DNA of 64,000 bases from Haliea sp040221975 (GTDB taxonomy: Bacteria > Pseudomonadota > Gammaproteobacteria > Pseudomonadales > Halieaceae), in contig JAVJWR010000013.1 of NCBI GenBank assembly GCA_040221975.1, positions 1-64,000 on the forward strand, read 5' to 3'. Position numbers and translations under genes: made by a program. The notes below the pieces were generated by a model. It ran no database searches, was not told the DNA's origin, and saw only the letters and a program-made list of their open reading frames with translations. Shown in pieces: positions 36,156 through 44,544 of this stretch. Each line of letters begins with the position of its first letter. Position 1 is the first letter of the stretch.

Positions 36156-36961
36156 CGACGCTAGACCAGCAACAGGTGCAGGCGGCAGCCGCCGATCTCT
36201 ACCGAGCAGAGATCTCGCGCGCACAGATTACGCCCCTCACCCAGGCCTATCCGGGCATGGACTTGGATGACGCCTATGCGATTCAGTCTGCCTGGGTACA
36301 GCGCAAGATCGCCAAAGGAGACCCGGTCATCGGCTACAAGATCGGCCTGACCTCAAGAGCGATGCAGCGAGCAATGAACATCGATACGCCCGATTTTGGC
36401 ATCCTGCTGCAATCCATGCAGTTCAGTAACCGTTGCCGTATCGTCCATGCCGACTTTACTGACCCGCGGATCGAAGTTGAGCTGGCCTTTGTCCTGAAAC
36501 ACAGATTGTTCGGTGACAGCCTGTCGATTGACGATGTCCTGGCGGCAACGGATTACGTCACCCCGTCCCTGGAGCTGATCGCCGCACGCAGTTTTCGCAC
36601 CGACCCCGAAACCGGCTACACACGCACGGTCATGGATACCATCGCCGACAACGCGGCGAATGCAGGAATTATCCTCGGCGAACAACGATTTTTGCCCGAC
36701 GCCATTGATATGCGCTGGAGCGGCAGCATCCTGTATCGCAACGACATCATCGAAGAGACCGGCCTGGCAGCCGCCGTGCTCGACCACCCGGCCAACGGCA
36801 TCTGCTGGATCGCCAGGCGCTTTGCCCAGCACGGCATTGCCCTGGAGCCGGGACAAATCCTGCTTTCCGGGTCGTTTACAGCGCCGGTTATTGTGAGACC
36901 GGGCGATAGAATTCGCGCGGACTACGGCCCCCTGGGTGAAATCCGCTGCGAGTTTGTCTGA
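36152..36961 (+). CDS. hpaH: 2-oxohept-4-ene-1,7-dioate hydratase
   Basis: 269 residues from a GTG start that overlaps the hpaF stop (GTGA). The fold is that of the FAH-like hydratase/decarboxylase family (MhpD/HpaH): DDAYAIQSAWVQRKIAKGD, VIGYKIGLTSRAMQ, the metal segment PRIEVELAFVL with two glutamates, and SLELIAARS. HpaH adds water to 2-oxohept-4-ene-1,7-dioate to give 4-hydroxy-2-oxoheptanedioate, the substrate of the next gene product. Length and position fit the family and operon order. Confidence 0.92.
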   Translation: MTTLDQQQVQAAAADLYRAEISRAQITPLTQAYPGMDLDDAYAIQSAWVQRKIAKGDPVIGYKIGLTSRAMQRAMNIDTPDFGILLQSMQFSNRCRIVHADFTDPRIEVELAFVLKHRLFGDSLSIDDVLAATDYVTPSLELIAARSFRTDPETGYTRTVMDTIADNAANAGIILGEQRFLPDAIDMRWSGSILYRNDIIEETGLAAAVLDHPANGICWIARRFAQHGIALEPGQILLSGSFTAPVIVRPGDRIRADYGPLGEIRCEFV

Positions 36962-36977
36962 TCGAGAGTACCAACCC

Positions 36978-37787
36978 ATGAGAACACTGCATAATTCCTT
37001 CAAACACGCCCTGCGGGAAGGCGGGCAGCAATACGGCTTCTGGCTTGGTCTGTGCAGCCCGTTATCAGCTGAACTCTGTGGACTCTGTGGCTACGACTGG
37101 CTGCTGATCGATGCCGAACACGCCCCCAATGACCTGCGCTCTGTGCACGCACAACTCCTGGCCATCGGCAACACGCCCAGCCATCCCGTGGTGCGACTCG
37201 TCGAGGGCGACGCTGCCCTGATCAAGCAAATGCTGGATCTCGGCGTCCAGTCGCTGCTAATTCCCTCCGTGGAAACCGCCGATCAAGCGCGCGCGCTGGT
37301 GGCAACTACCCGTTACCCGCCCAAGGGTGTCAGGGGAGTGGGCACGGCTCTCGCCAGGGTGGCTGGCTGGAACCTCATTCCGGACTACTTTGCCAACGCA
37401 GATAACGAGATCTGCCTGCTGCTTCAGGTCGAGTCGGTCCGCGCGCTGGAAAACCTGGAGGACATCCTCACCGTCGACGGTGTCGATGGTGTTTTTATCG
37501 GGCCCGCCGATCTTGCGGCGTCAATGGGCCATCTGGGCAACCCGACGCATACCGATGTCGTCCATGCTGTCGAATCTGCCTTGCAGACCATCCGGAGCGC
37601 AGGAAGGTCAGCGGGCACGCTGGTCACCAGCAAGACACTGGCACACCAATATGAACGGGCGGGCGCCCAGTTCGTCGCCTTGGGAGTAGACACCCTGGCG
37701 CTGGCCTACAATGCCAGAAACACTTTGGAGAGTCACCTGGGTGACAGGGAACACGGCTCAGAGCCCCAGGGAAATGGCGCGTATTAG
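36978..37787 (+). CDS. hpaI: 4-hydroxy-2-oxoheptanedioate aldolase
   Basis: 269 residues from ATG 36978 (MRTLHNSFKHAL); an upstream in-frame start lies within hpaH. Class II metal-dependent HpcH/HpaI aldolase: WLLIDAEHAPND with the catalytic His, the metal-binding Glu in LLLQVESVRALENL, and GVFIGPADLAASMGH with the Asp ligand. It splits 4-hydroxy-2-oxoheptanedioate into pyruvate and succinic semialdehyde, the last step of the pathway. It starts 16 bases after hpaH. Confidence 0.92.
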   Translation: MRTLHNSFKHALREGGQQYGFWLGLCSPLSAELCGLCGYDWLLIDAEHAPNDLRSVHAQLLAIGNTPSHPVVRLVEGDAALIKQMLDLGVQSLLIPSVETADQARALVATTRYPPKGVRGVGTALARVAGWNLIPDYFANADNEICLLLQVESVRALENLEDILTVDGVDGVFIGPADLAASMGHLGNPTHTDVVHAVESALQTIRSAGRSAGTLVTSKTLAHQYERAGAQFVALGVDTLALAYNARNTLESHLGDREHGSEPQGNGAY

Positions 37788-37858
37788 CCGACCTGCAGCA
37801 TTCAAACGCCTGCAAACGCCTATCGCTATCAGCCACTCTTACCGCAGGACTGCACAAC

Positions 37859-38785
37859 ATGGGAAAACTCGCACTGGCCGCAAAAATCACTCACGTGCCA
37901 TCGTTGTATTTGTCAGAACTCGATGGCCCCACCAAGGACTGTCGCAAGGCCGCCATTGACGGCCACCGGGAAATCAGCCGCCGCTGCCGCGAATTGGGTG
38001 TCGATACCATCGTGGTTTTCGACACCCACTGGCTCGTGAACTCCGGGTACCACATCAATTGCCGGGAACACAGCAAGGGAACCTACACCAGTAACGAACT
38101 GCCGCACTTTATCAACAACATGCCGTTTGAAGTTTACGGCAACCCCGAGCTGGGCGAAATCCTGGCAAAAGAATGCAATACCCAGGGCGTGGAAACTCTC
38201 GCGCATATCAATACCACTCTGGATCCGGAGTATGGCACTCTGGTGCCCCTGCGATACATGAACACGGAACAACATTTCAGGGCCATTTCAGTGTCAGCCA
38301 TGTGTACCGCGCACTACCTCAACGACAGCGCCAGACTGGGCTGGGCCATGCGCGAAGCCGTGGAGAAACACTACAATGGCACCGTCGCCTTCTTTGCCAG
38401 CGGCTCACTCTCCCACCGTTTTGCCCAAAACGGCATGGCGCCCGATTACCTGCACAGGGTCTGGAGTCCGTTCCTGGAAATGCTCGATCACAATATTGTC
38501 GAGATGTGGAAGGATGCGAAGTGGAAAACATTCTGCGAGATGCTGCCGGAGTACGCAGTCAAAGCGCACGGCGAGGGCTTCATGCATGATACCGCGATGC
38601 TGTTGGGTGCTCTCGGCTGGTCGGATTACGATCAAGCTGCCGAAATCATTACCCCCTACTTCGGCAGTTCCGGCACCGGGCAGATCAACGCTTTATTCCC
38701 GGTATCCCCGCAATCCGGCAAAGCCGTACCCGGCCCTCAAGCCTCACGTACCAGCGCCATGAGGTACGGGGAAAGCCGATTATAA
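37859..38785 (+). CDS. hpaD: 3,4-dihydroxyphenylacetate 2,3-dioxygenase
   Basis: 308 residues. The protein follows E. coli HpaD almost word for word in conserved blocks: GKLALAAKITHVPSLYLSEL, DTIVVFDTHWLVNSGYHINC, ASGSLSHRFAQ, HDTAMLLGALGW and PYFGSSGTGQINALFP. It is a LigB-type (class III) extradiol dioxygenase with His/His/Glu iron ligands that opens homoprotocatechuate between carbons 2 and 3. It is about 25 residues longer at the C-terminus than the enterobacterial protein. Although it performs the first step, it is the last gene of the unit, 71 bases after hpaI. Confidence 0.95.
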   Translation: MGKLALAAKITHVPSLYLSELDGPTKDCRKAAIDGHREISRRCRELGVDTIVVFDTHWLVNSGYHINCREHSKGTYTSNELPHFINNMPFEVYGNPELGEILAKECNTQGVETLAHINTTLDPEYGTLVPLRYMNTEQHFRAISVSAMCTAHYLNDSARLGWAMREAVEKHYNGTVAFFASGSLSHRFAQNGMAPDYLHRVWSPFLEMLDHNIVEMWKDAKWKTFCEMLPEYAVKAHGEGFMHDTAMLLGALGWSDYDQAAEIITPYFGSSGTGQINALFPVSPQSGKAVPGPQASRTSAMRYGESRL

Positions 38786-38895
38786 TCTCTTGTCATTCAG
38801 ATACCGTGCGGCGATGCGACAATTTTTTCCACCAGTATCGGTGCCAGTTTTCGTGCTGCTGTAGTCTTCGGACGGATGTGTACACAGCTGAGGTA

Positions 38896-39176
38896 AATAA
38901 AGGCGTGCCCAGTAATTTCCCAGGCCCACCAGGTCTAGCTGCTTCAATGGGAATCATCGAACAAGCCGGTGAGTCCAAGCGTATCGAGACTTGCGTAAAC
39001 GCTATCCATATGATAAAAAAACGCGGGAGAAACCAGCAGGTATGGAAGCGCTGACGGAGCCCGTGATCCAGAAAACCAAGACAGCAGGCGCTGACTTTAC
39101 AGGCACGTCTATCGATACATTGCTTATCGGCAACGCAATGCAGGAGATAGCGAGAATTATACTTTATAATGACTAG
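38896..39176 (+). pseudogene. Remnant of a second HpcH/HpaI-family aldolase
   Basis: Two short frames joined at the A7 run 39015-39021 reproduce the C-terminal third of an HpcH/HpaI aldolase. FPGPPGLAASMGI corresponds to FIGPADLAASMGH of the intact gene, and TAGADFTGTSIDTLLIGNAM corresponds to its RAGAQFVALGVDTLALAYNA. One extra A in the run would restore the frame. The N-terminal two thirds are absent: the sequence before about 38896 does not resemble the family. The Asp metal ligand of GPADL is changed to Gly. It is too different from hpaI at 36978 to be a recent copy. The rest of the 38786-39250 gap shows no gene. Confidence 0.65.
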
Positions 39177-39250
39177 CTAGCAAAAGGCACCAATAAAGGA
39201 CCTCATTAGCATGAGCAGGCGGGCTTAATTTCAAACTCGGTACCCAGGCG

Positions 39251-39967
39251 ATGAACGAACCTCATTACGTAAGCCAGTTTAAACACGAAACGCTGAGCCT
39301 TTGCGAAAGGTTGGTGCACACAACCGCCAGTTGCTTTTACTTCGTGAACGGCGTGACCAACTCCTACGGGCACACGCTGCACAATATGGAAGACGAAAGC
39401 ATACCTAAATACACTGGCAACTTTGCAGACATAGACCCTTTCCATCCAAGGAACTTCTACGGGACAAAAAAATTCATCGTCACATGCGACGATGTGTCGC
39501 GAGTATGGAACCCAGCCAACGATCCGTATTTTCGAGAATTCATGATGCCTCAGGATATCCATTATGAGATGGAAGTTTTTCTGCGCGAGGGCGATCAGAT
39601 TGTTGCGGGAATATCACTGTTGAGATCAGAGAAAATAGGTCCCTTTTCATATGCGGATCGCCAGTGTGTGGAATCTGTACATGAGTACATACAGTACACA
39701 TTTAAGAGTTACGTTCTCCCCAGAAAGGACTCAGAAGCGGAGCTACTTAGCGGCAGGTACAACCTTTCACCAAGGCAAAGAGATGTTGTTTATCTGCTTC
39801 GAAAAGGAGCCAGCAACAAAGTAGTTAGCGCTGAACTCGGGATAGCAATGCCAACCGTGAAAACCCACATCTCGCAAATTTTCGAAAAAGTCGGAGTCAG
39901 ATCAAGAACAGATCTGCTACACAAGCTGTACCTGAGCAAGAATGAACTGTCTGAGCTCAGCGATTAG
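39251..39967 (+). CDS. LuxR-type transcriptional regulator
   Basis: 238 residues with an N-terminal domain of about 165 residues that I do not recognise (perhaps PAS/GAF- or autoinducer-domain-like) and a C-terminal LuxR helix-turn-helix: LSPRQRDVVYLLRKGASNKVV, then LGIAMPTVKTHISQIFEKVGVRSRTDLLHK. No phosphoacceptor domain is evident and no luxI-type synthase is near, so it is an orphan. It converges on the SDR gene that ends the 40-48.8 kb unit and may control that unit or the hpa genes. The base composition is AT-richer than its neighbours. Confidence 0.85.
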   Translation: MNEPHYVSQFKHETLSLCERLVHTTASCFYFVNGVTNSYGHTLHNMEDESIPKYTGNFADIDPFHPRNFYGTKKFIVTCDDVSRVWNPANDPYFREFMMPQDIHYEMEVFLREGDQIVAGISLLRSEKIGPFSYADRQCVESVHEYIQYTFKSYVLPRKDSEAELLSGRYNLSPRQRDVVYLLRKGASNKVVSAELGIAMPTVKTHISQIFEKVGVRSRTDLLHKLYLSKNELSELSD

Positions 39968-39982
39968 TGGTCACACGTTCAA

Positions 39983-40756
39983 CTACCATAGCAGCGCCTC
40001 AGGGTTTTCTGGCAGTAAAGCGCCGCCATCGACCACGATCGTCTGACCGGTGACGAAACCGGCATCCTTGCTGGCTAGATAGATCATGGCAGCAGCTATC
40101 TCGCGAGGCTCTCCGAGGCGTTTCAAGGGGATATTGGCTCGCATTCGCTCGCTGTTGGCCTCATCTCCCAGATTATCCATTGCCGGGGTATGGATCAGGC
40201 CAGGCTCTACGCCGTTTACGGTGACTGCGTATTTCGCAAACTCCAGTGCTGCCGAACGAATAAAGCCGTTCAGCCCTGCCTTTGACGCCGCGTAATGCGC
40301 CAACCCTGGCATCGAGACCCGCGGCCCCGTCACCGATGAGGTAAACAACAAGCGGCCATGCTCGGACTCCCGCAACGACGGCATCGCCGCCTGCGCAAAC
40401 CAGAACGCCGCTTTGAGGTTTACTGAAAGGGTGAGCTCCAAATCATCGTCTTGCAGCTCTTCAATGCCAACAAAGGGAAAGACCCCCGCATTATGCACCA
40501 GCACATCCAATTTACCGTACTTTCCGATAGCCGCCTTTACAGATTGTTCGACTGCCTCGCGGGTTTGCAGGTCGGCCTGATGAAAGCAGGCCTCCCCGCC
40601 AGCTTCCCGGATAAGGTCTACCGTTTCCTGGCCATTGGCCGCCGTTCTGCTGACGGTAAATACCTTTGCGCCCTTGAGGGCGAAACCCTGCGCGATAGCC
40701 CGCCCAATTCCCTGCCCGCTACCCGTGACCAGTACTACACTTTGGGAAAACTCCAT
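39983..40756 (-). CDS. Short-chain dehydrogenase/reductase
   Basis: 257 residues; classical SDR with TGSGQGIG near 11-18, NAGVFPFVG, a catalytic Ser in TSSVTG, Tyr/Lys in YAASK and the closing VTGQTIVVDGG. The substrate is unknown. It is the last gene of a minus-strand unit of six genes, 26 bases downstream of a TonB receptor, with no other obvious oxidoreductase in the unit. It may oxidise or reduce the aldehyde or alcohol left after the aminotransferase step (inference). Confidence 0.87.
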   Translation of the reverse strand: MEFSQSVVLVTGSGQGIGRAIAQGFALKGAKVFTVSRTAANGQETVDLIREAGGEACFHQADLQTREAVEQSVKAAIGKYGKLDVLVHNAGVFPFVGIEELQDDDLELTLSVNLKAAFWFAQAAMPSLRESEHGRLLFTSSVTGPRVSMPGLAHYAASKAGLNGFIRSAALEFAKYAVTVNGVEPGLIHTPAMDNLGDEANSERMRANIPLKRLGEPREIAAAMIYLASKDAGFVTGQTIVVDGGALLPENPEALLW

Positions 40757-40782
40757 ACCTGTTTACTCCCTCCGTCGCAGGT

Positions 40783-43215
40783 CTAAAAACTGTAGTCGAC
40801 GTAGACGCCGTACTCACGTCGCGGGCCGATGTAGCCCTCGGAATATCCCAAAGCCCCAAGATCAGAATCACCCGCTTGAATGTAGTACTCATCGGTCAGA
40901 TTCTTGCCATAGACACCAACCACCCAATTCCCGCCCTTGCCTTCGAGGGCAGCAACCGCGTCGACAATGGTGAAGGCCTCCTGTGCAATTTCCGGTGCGT
41001 TCTCCGCATCATTGAAGTAGTCGTCGCGATATGCCGCGTCCGCTCTTAAACGCAGGTTTCCGAGATCGCCTAGGTCGAACATGTACTGAGCACCAAACGC
41101 CACTGTCCATTCGGGAGTTTTCGGAAACCGGGTATCGGGAGTAATCGTCGCGCCCGGGTCTAGATCCGTGTATTCAGCATCCGTGTAACCGACCGCAACG
41201 TTTAGCTGAAAGGAAGAGCTAGGGACCCAGGTGGATTCAAGCTCAAAGCCTTGGATTTCCGCTTGCGCTGCATTTTCGGTAATGAAGGTGAAGTTACCCT
41301 GAGGCGTCGCGGTAAGAATGGTGAGCTGGATATCCTCGTAGTCATTAAAATACACCGCTCCATTCAAACGCAGGGTGTTCTGCAGAAACTCACTCTTGAA
41401 GCCCACTTCATAGGCAGTGACCGTCTCTGGGTCAAAGGACTGCACCGCAAACCCATCCAGAGGTCTACCGTTAAACCCCCCGCTTTTGAAACCTGTAGCC
41501 ACGGATGCATACAGGAGAGTATTGTCTGACGTACGGTACTGCGTACCCAGGCGAAAATTAACATCATCCCAACTCTCGTTCACCGTCGCAGGGCCTGCGA
41601 CGAAACTTCCCGCATTGTTTCTCAAATGCTCTACGATAAATTCCTTCTTGTCCTTGGTGTATCTGACACCCAGGGAAACCGAGAAATCCGCGTTAATGTG
41701 ATAATCGGCCTGCCCAAAGGCCGCATAGCTTTCGTTGTTTACTTCGTTGTAGGCATCTATGTCGATATCCAGACCTGCATTCACCGGATTGCCAGGCCCA
41801 CCCGGAACTCCCGGTGTCGCCGGAGCACCAAAATTGCCCATCGCGAGATTGTCAAGGGAGGTCGGCAAGGCTTCCAGCGCATCGTAAAGGCCTACCGCGA
41901 TACGGACCTCGTTAAAGTCAATCGCATTCTCATCGGAGTAATAAACCCCCATCATCCAGTCGAGCGAGCCATTGAAGGAATTTCCCGACAATTGGAATTC
42001 CTGACTAATTTGATCCTGATCCTGCGTTTGCAGGGTTTCAACGTACTGCAGCGGAGACCCGTCCGCGTCTCTACCAAACAGCGCCTCCATTTCCCGGTAG
42101 CCGGTTATCGACTTGAAAAGGATGCTATCGGACAGGTTCCACTCGGCGACCGCGGTAAGACCAAGGACCTCTACCTCACTGATCGCCGGCCCGGTCCCGT
42201 TGTTAGTGTATTTTTCCGAAGAAAGCCAGGAACTGTCATAGCTAAGCCCCTGAGGCGCCGCGACCAACCCGTTGTACAGGAACGCCAGATCAGCCCCGCC
42301 GTTGATTTCGGGCGTAAAAATTGCCGCACCACTCTCTTCCACATCCGTATAATCCGCAGATAGGAAGAGACTGAAATCATCTCGCGGAGTCCAATCCAGA
42401 GAACCACGGAAAATCAGTTTGTCTTCATTTCCCAGCTCGCGCCCAGTCAGTCCCTGTTCCGCGTAGCCATCGATGTTCTTGGATGAAAGCGAAATGCGGC
42501 CATTGAGTTCATCATCAATCAGCGGTAGGTCGAGAAAGCCCTGAAAGTCTCGACGATTTCTGTTACCAGCGCGCACCCTGACGGAGCCGCCAAGCTCCCC
42601 CGTGGGTCGACCGGAGGTCACGTTCACGGCGCCGCCAATCGTGTTGCGTCCAAACAGCGTGCCCTGCGGTCCTCGCAATACCTCTACGCGTTCGACATCC
42701 AGAAGATCCAGCACGCCCCCCACGGATCTGGCGATGTACACTCCGTCGAGATACATGCCCACGCCGGGGTCGGTCGTAATCAGGAAGTCGGTTTGGCCTA
42801 TACCCCGAATAAAAATCGTCGACGAGCTTCCGCTGCCGCCGACTGCTGATGCTGCATCAAGCTGTACGTTTGGCGAGAACTTGGCAAGATCCCTGATATC
42901 TCCCACCACCATATTATTGATATCGTCGCGGCCATAAGCGCTCATGGAAATCGGGGTATCCTGCATGGACTCCTCCCGACGCCGGGCCGTGACCGTAACC
43001 TCCTCCAAAGCAAATCCACCCGATACCTTCGGAGCATCTACATCAGTCTGAGCAAGGGCCTGGGGCGGTAAAAGAAAGCTGGGGACAGTCAAGCCTGCGT
43101 AAAAAAGACCACGCAGCCGATAGCGAAGTACTCTGTTATCCGAATAACCCACGATACGTGCTCCTGTTGGATCAAATGTGTATCGCAAGTTTAGTGCGGC
43201 CGGGGAAACCTTCAA
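40783..43215 (-). CDS. TonB-dependent receptor
   Basis: 810 residues with a long basic N-terminus followed by a hydrophobic signal segment ending near LAQTDV (about 56). The TonB box region FALEEVTVTARRREES comes next, then plug segments GPQGTLFGRNTIGGAV, and a C-terminus ending in YGVYVDYSF. The first 30 residues are unusual and the true start may be an internal one. The receptor lies inside the operon of the methyltransferase, amidohydrolase, deacetylase and aminotransferase genes, so it probably imports the substrate of those enzymes. Confidence 0.9.
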   Translation of the reverse strand: MKVSPAALNLRYTFDPTGARIVGYSDNRVLRYRLRGLFYAGLTVPSFLLPPQALAQTDVDAPKVSGGFALEEVTVTARRREESMQDTPISMSAYGRDDINNMVVGDIRDLAKFSPNVQLDAASAVGGSGSSSTIFIRGIGQTDFLITTDPGVGMYLDGVYIARSVGGVLDLLDVERVEVLRGPQGTLFGRNTIGGAVNVTSGRPTGELGGSVRVRAGNRNRRDFQGFLDLPLIDDELNGRISLSSKNIDGYAEQGLTGRELGNEDKLIFRGSLDWTPRDDFSLFLSADYTDVEESGAAIFTPEINGGADLAFLYNGLVAAPQGLSYDSSWLSSEKYTNNGTGPAISEVEVLGLTAVAEWNLSDSILFKSITGYREMEALFGRDADGSPLQYVETLQTQDQDQISQEFQLSGNSFNGSLDWMMGVYYSDENAIDFNEVRIAVGLYDALEALPTSLDNLAMGNFGAPATPGVPGGPGNPVNAGLDIDIDAYNEVNNESYAAFGQADYHINADFSVSLGVRYTKDKKEFIVEHLRNNAGSFVAGPATVNESWDDVNFRLGTQYRTSDNTLLYASVATGFKSGGFNGRPLDGFAVQSFDPETVTAYEVGFKSEFLQNTLRLNGAVYFNDYEDIQLTILTATPQGNFTFITENAAQAEIQGFELESTWVPSSSFQLNVAVGYTDAEYTDLDPGATITPDTRFPKTPEWTVAFGAQYMFDLGDLGNLRLRADAAYRDDYFNDAENAPEIAQEAFTIVDAVAALEGKGGNWVVGVYGKNLTDEYYIQAGDSDLGALGYSEGYIGPRREYGVYVDYSF

Positions 43216-43239
43216 TCGTCCAAAAGTATGACGACTCTT

Positions 43240-44535
43240 TTAGTAGTAGCTATAGGGGATTCGATCAGACAGAAATTCGAGAAGACTCAACTCCGGGGAC
43301 CCCGGCTCCGGCGCCCCCTCCAGCGTGCGATGACGTTCGACCGCGTCGCCTAGCCCCCTTTTAAGAAGCAGTTGATCGAGAATCGCGGTGGGTACGCGGC
43401 CGACTAAAAAGGCTCGAATGATCTCCTGCTGAACCGGAGTCAGTCGCAGCCCCTGCCCGGCACCGGCAATCGCAAGCGGACGAAAACTCTTCTCGTCCGA
43501 CAGCCGTGAGTCAAGAATGGTTCTGTTGTAGCGGGATAGGCTACTCAGGAGGAGAGGCTGCGCGCTGCTGCCTTCATGCAGATAGATCCCGGCCGCAGGT
43601 TTATCGTCAGTCCCGACACTCGCCGGCGGTGCCTGATAGTCGCTGAGCACGGGACGCTTACCGGGAATACATTCCAGGTAATGAGAATACCGCGTCACGT
43701 CTTTGTGTAGCAGTTTTGTAACGTCGCCCTTTCCGAAGACCTCCCGGCAGTACCCGGACTGAAAACCTTCCTCCTCGTACTGGAATCGTGAAGACAGATC
43801 ATCAGCCGTCAGGCACCGCCGCAATTCCTTGGGGTCAATAGGGCACCAATCGTCATTGAGGAACTCGTGCAGTAAATAACGGGGAGAGCGCTCCATGAAC
43901 TGAAGCAGAAGCTCGCGCGCCTCATCTCGGCCAAGCCCCGGCCATGATCCTTCCTGCAAAAGGACCAGGCAGCTCTCAAGTGCCCTGTGAAGGCGGTCCA
44001 GCGAACCGCCGGAGGCCGCTGCAAAGGTCCGGTACAGCGTTGTGCGAAAGGCAGTGAGCCTCGGATCCAGTCTGGGGGTGAGATAGCTGAAAAAAACCAG
44101 TGCGTCGGGCTTCAGTGATCCACGAAGAAATGAGAACAGCGCCGCTCTGACATCCTCCGCTATCCAGCTCAAAAGCCCGTGACCGGAAACGAAATCAAAT
44201 TCTCCGAGTTCGCCCGACTCAAGGGAGAATATATCCCGCTGCAGGGCGATGGCATTATCGAGTCCGCTGCTACTGTTAAAAGCCTGTATCGATGCAATAT
44301 GCACTGGATTAAAGTCCAGTTGTACGACCTCTGCACAGGGATACAGAGCCGCGAGCAGGCTGCTGGTGACGCCGAACCCGCAGCCTAGATCCAGATAACG
44401 GAAGTCATCTTTCGGCCGTCCGGGGCGCCCAAGGACATTCCCCAACATGGATTCAGGCAAGGTCTCGGGATAATAACCATAGATGTACGGTTCATCCCGG
44501 ATGTAACCGTGGATCTTACCGGGTAGTTCTTCCAC
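43240..44535 (-). CDS. SAM-dependent methyltransferase with methyltransferase-regulatory domain
   Basis: 431 residues. The N-terminal part is a class I methyltransferase: the SAM loop YLDLGCGFGVTSSLLAA near 50, then VQLDFNP and FDFVSGHGLLSWI. The middle (about 185-290) carries segments such as RYLLHEFLNDDWCPI and FQSGYCREVF, which resemble the predicted methyltransferase regulatory domain (PF10119 type). The C-terminal third, with LTPVQQEIIRAFLVGRVPTAIL, may be a winged-helix-like region. The methyl acceptor is unknown. It is nine bases downstream of the amidohydrolase in a tight operon, so it probably modifies a small molecule of that pathway, or a partner protein. Confidence 0.8.
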   Translation of the reverse strand: MEELPGKIHGYIRDEPYIYGYYPETLPESMLGNVLGRPGRPKDDFRYLDLGCGFGVTSSLLAALYPCAEVVQLDFNPVHIASIQAFNSSSGLDNAIALQRDIFSLESGELGEFDFVSGHGLLSWIAEDVRAALFSFLRGSLKPDALVFFSYLTPRLDPRLTAFRTTLYRTFAAASGGSLDRLHRALESCLVLLQEGSWPGLGRDEARELLLQFMERSPRYLLHEFLNDDWCPIDPKELRRCLTADDLSSRFQYEEEGFQSGYCREVFGKGDVTKLLHKDVTRYSHYLECIPGKRPVLSDYQAPPASVGTDDKPAAGIYLHEGSSAQPLLLSSLSRYNRTILDSRLSDEKSFRPLAIAGAGQGLRLTPVQQEIIRAFLVGRVPTAILDQLLLKRGLGDAVERHRTLEGAPEPGSPELSLLEFLSDRIPYSYY

Positions 44536-44544
44536 CTGCGATAA

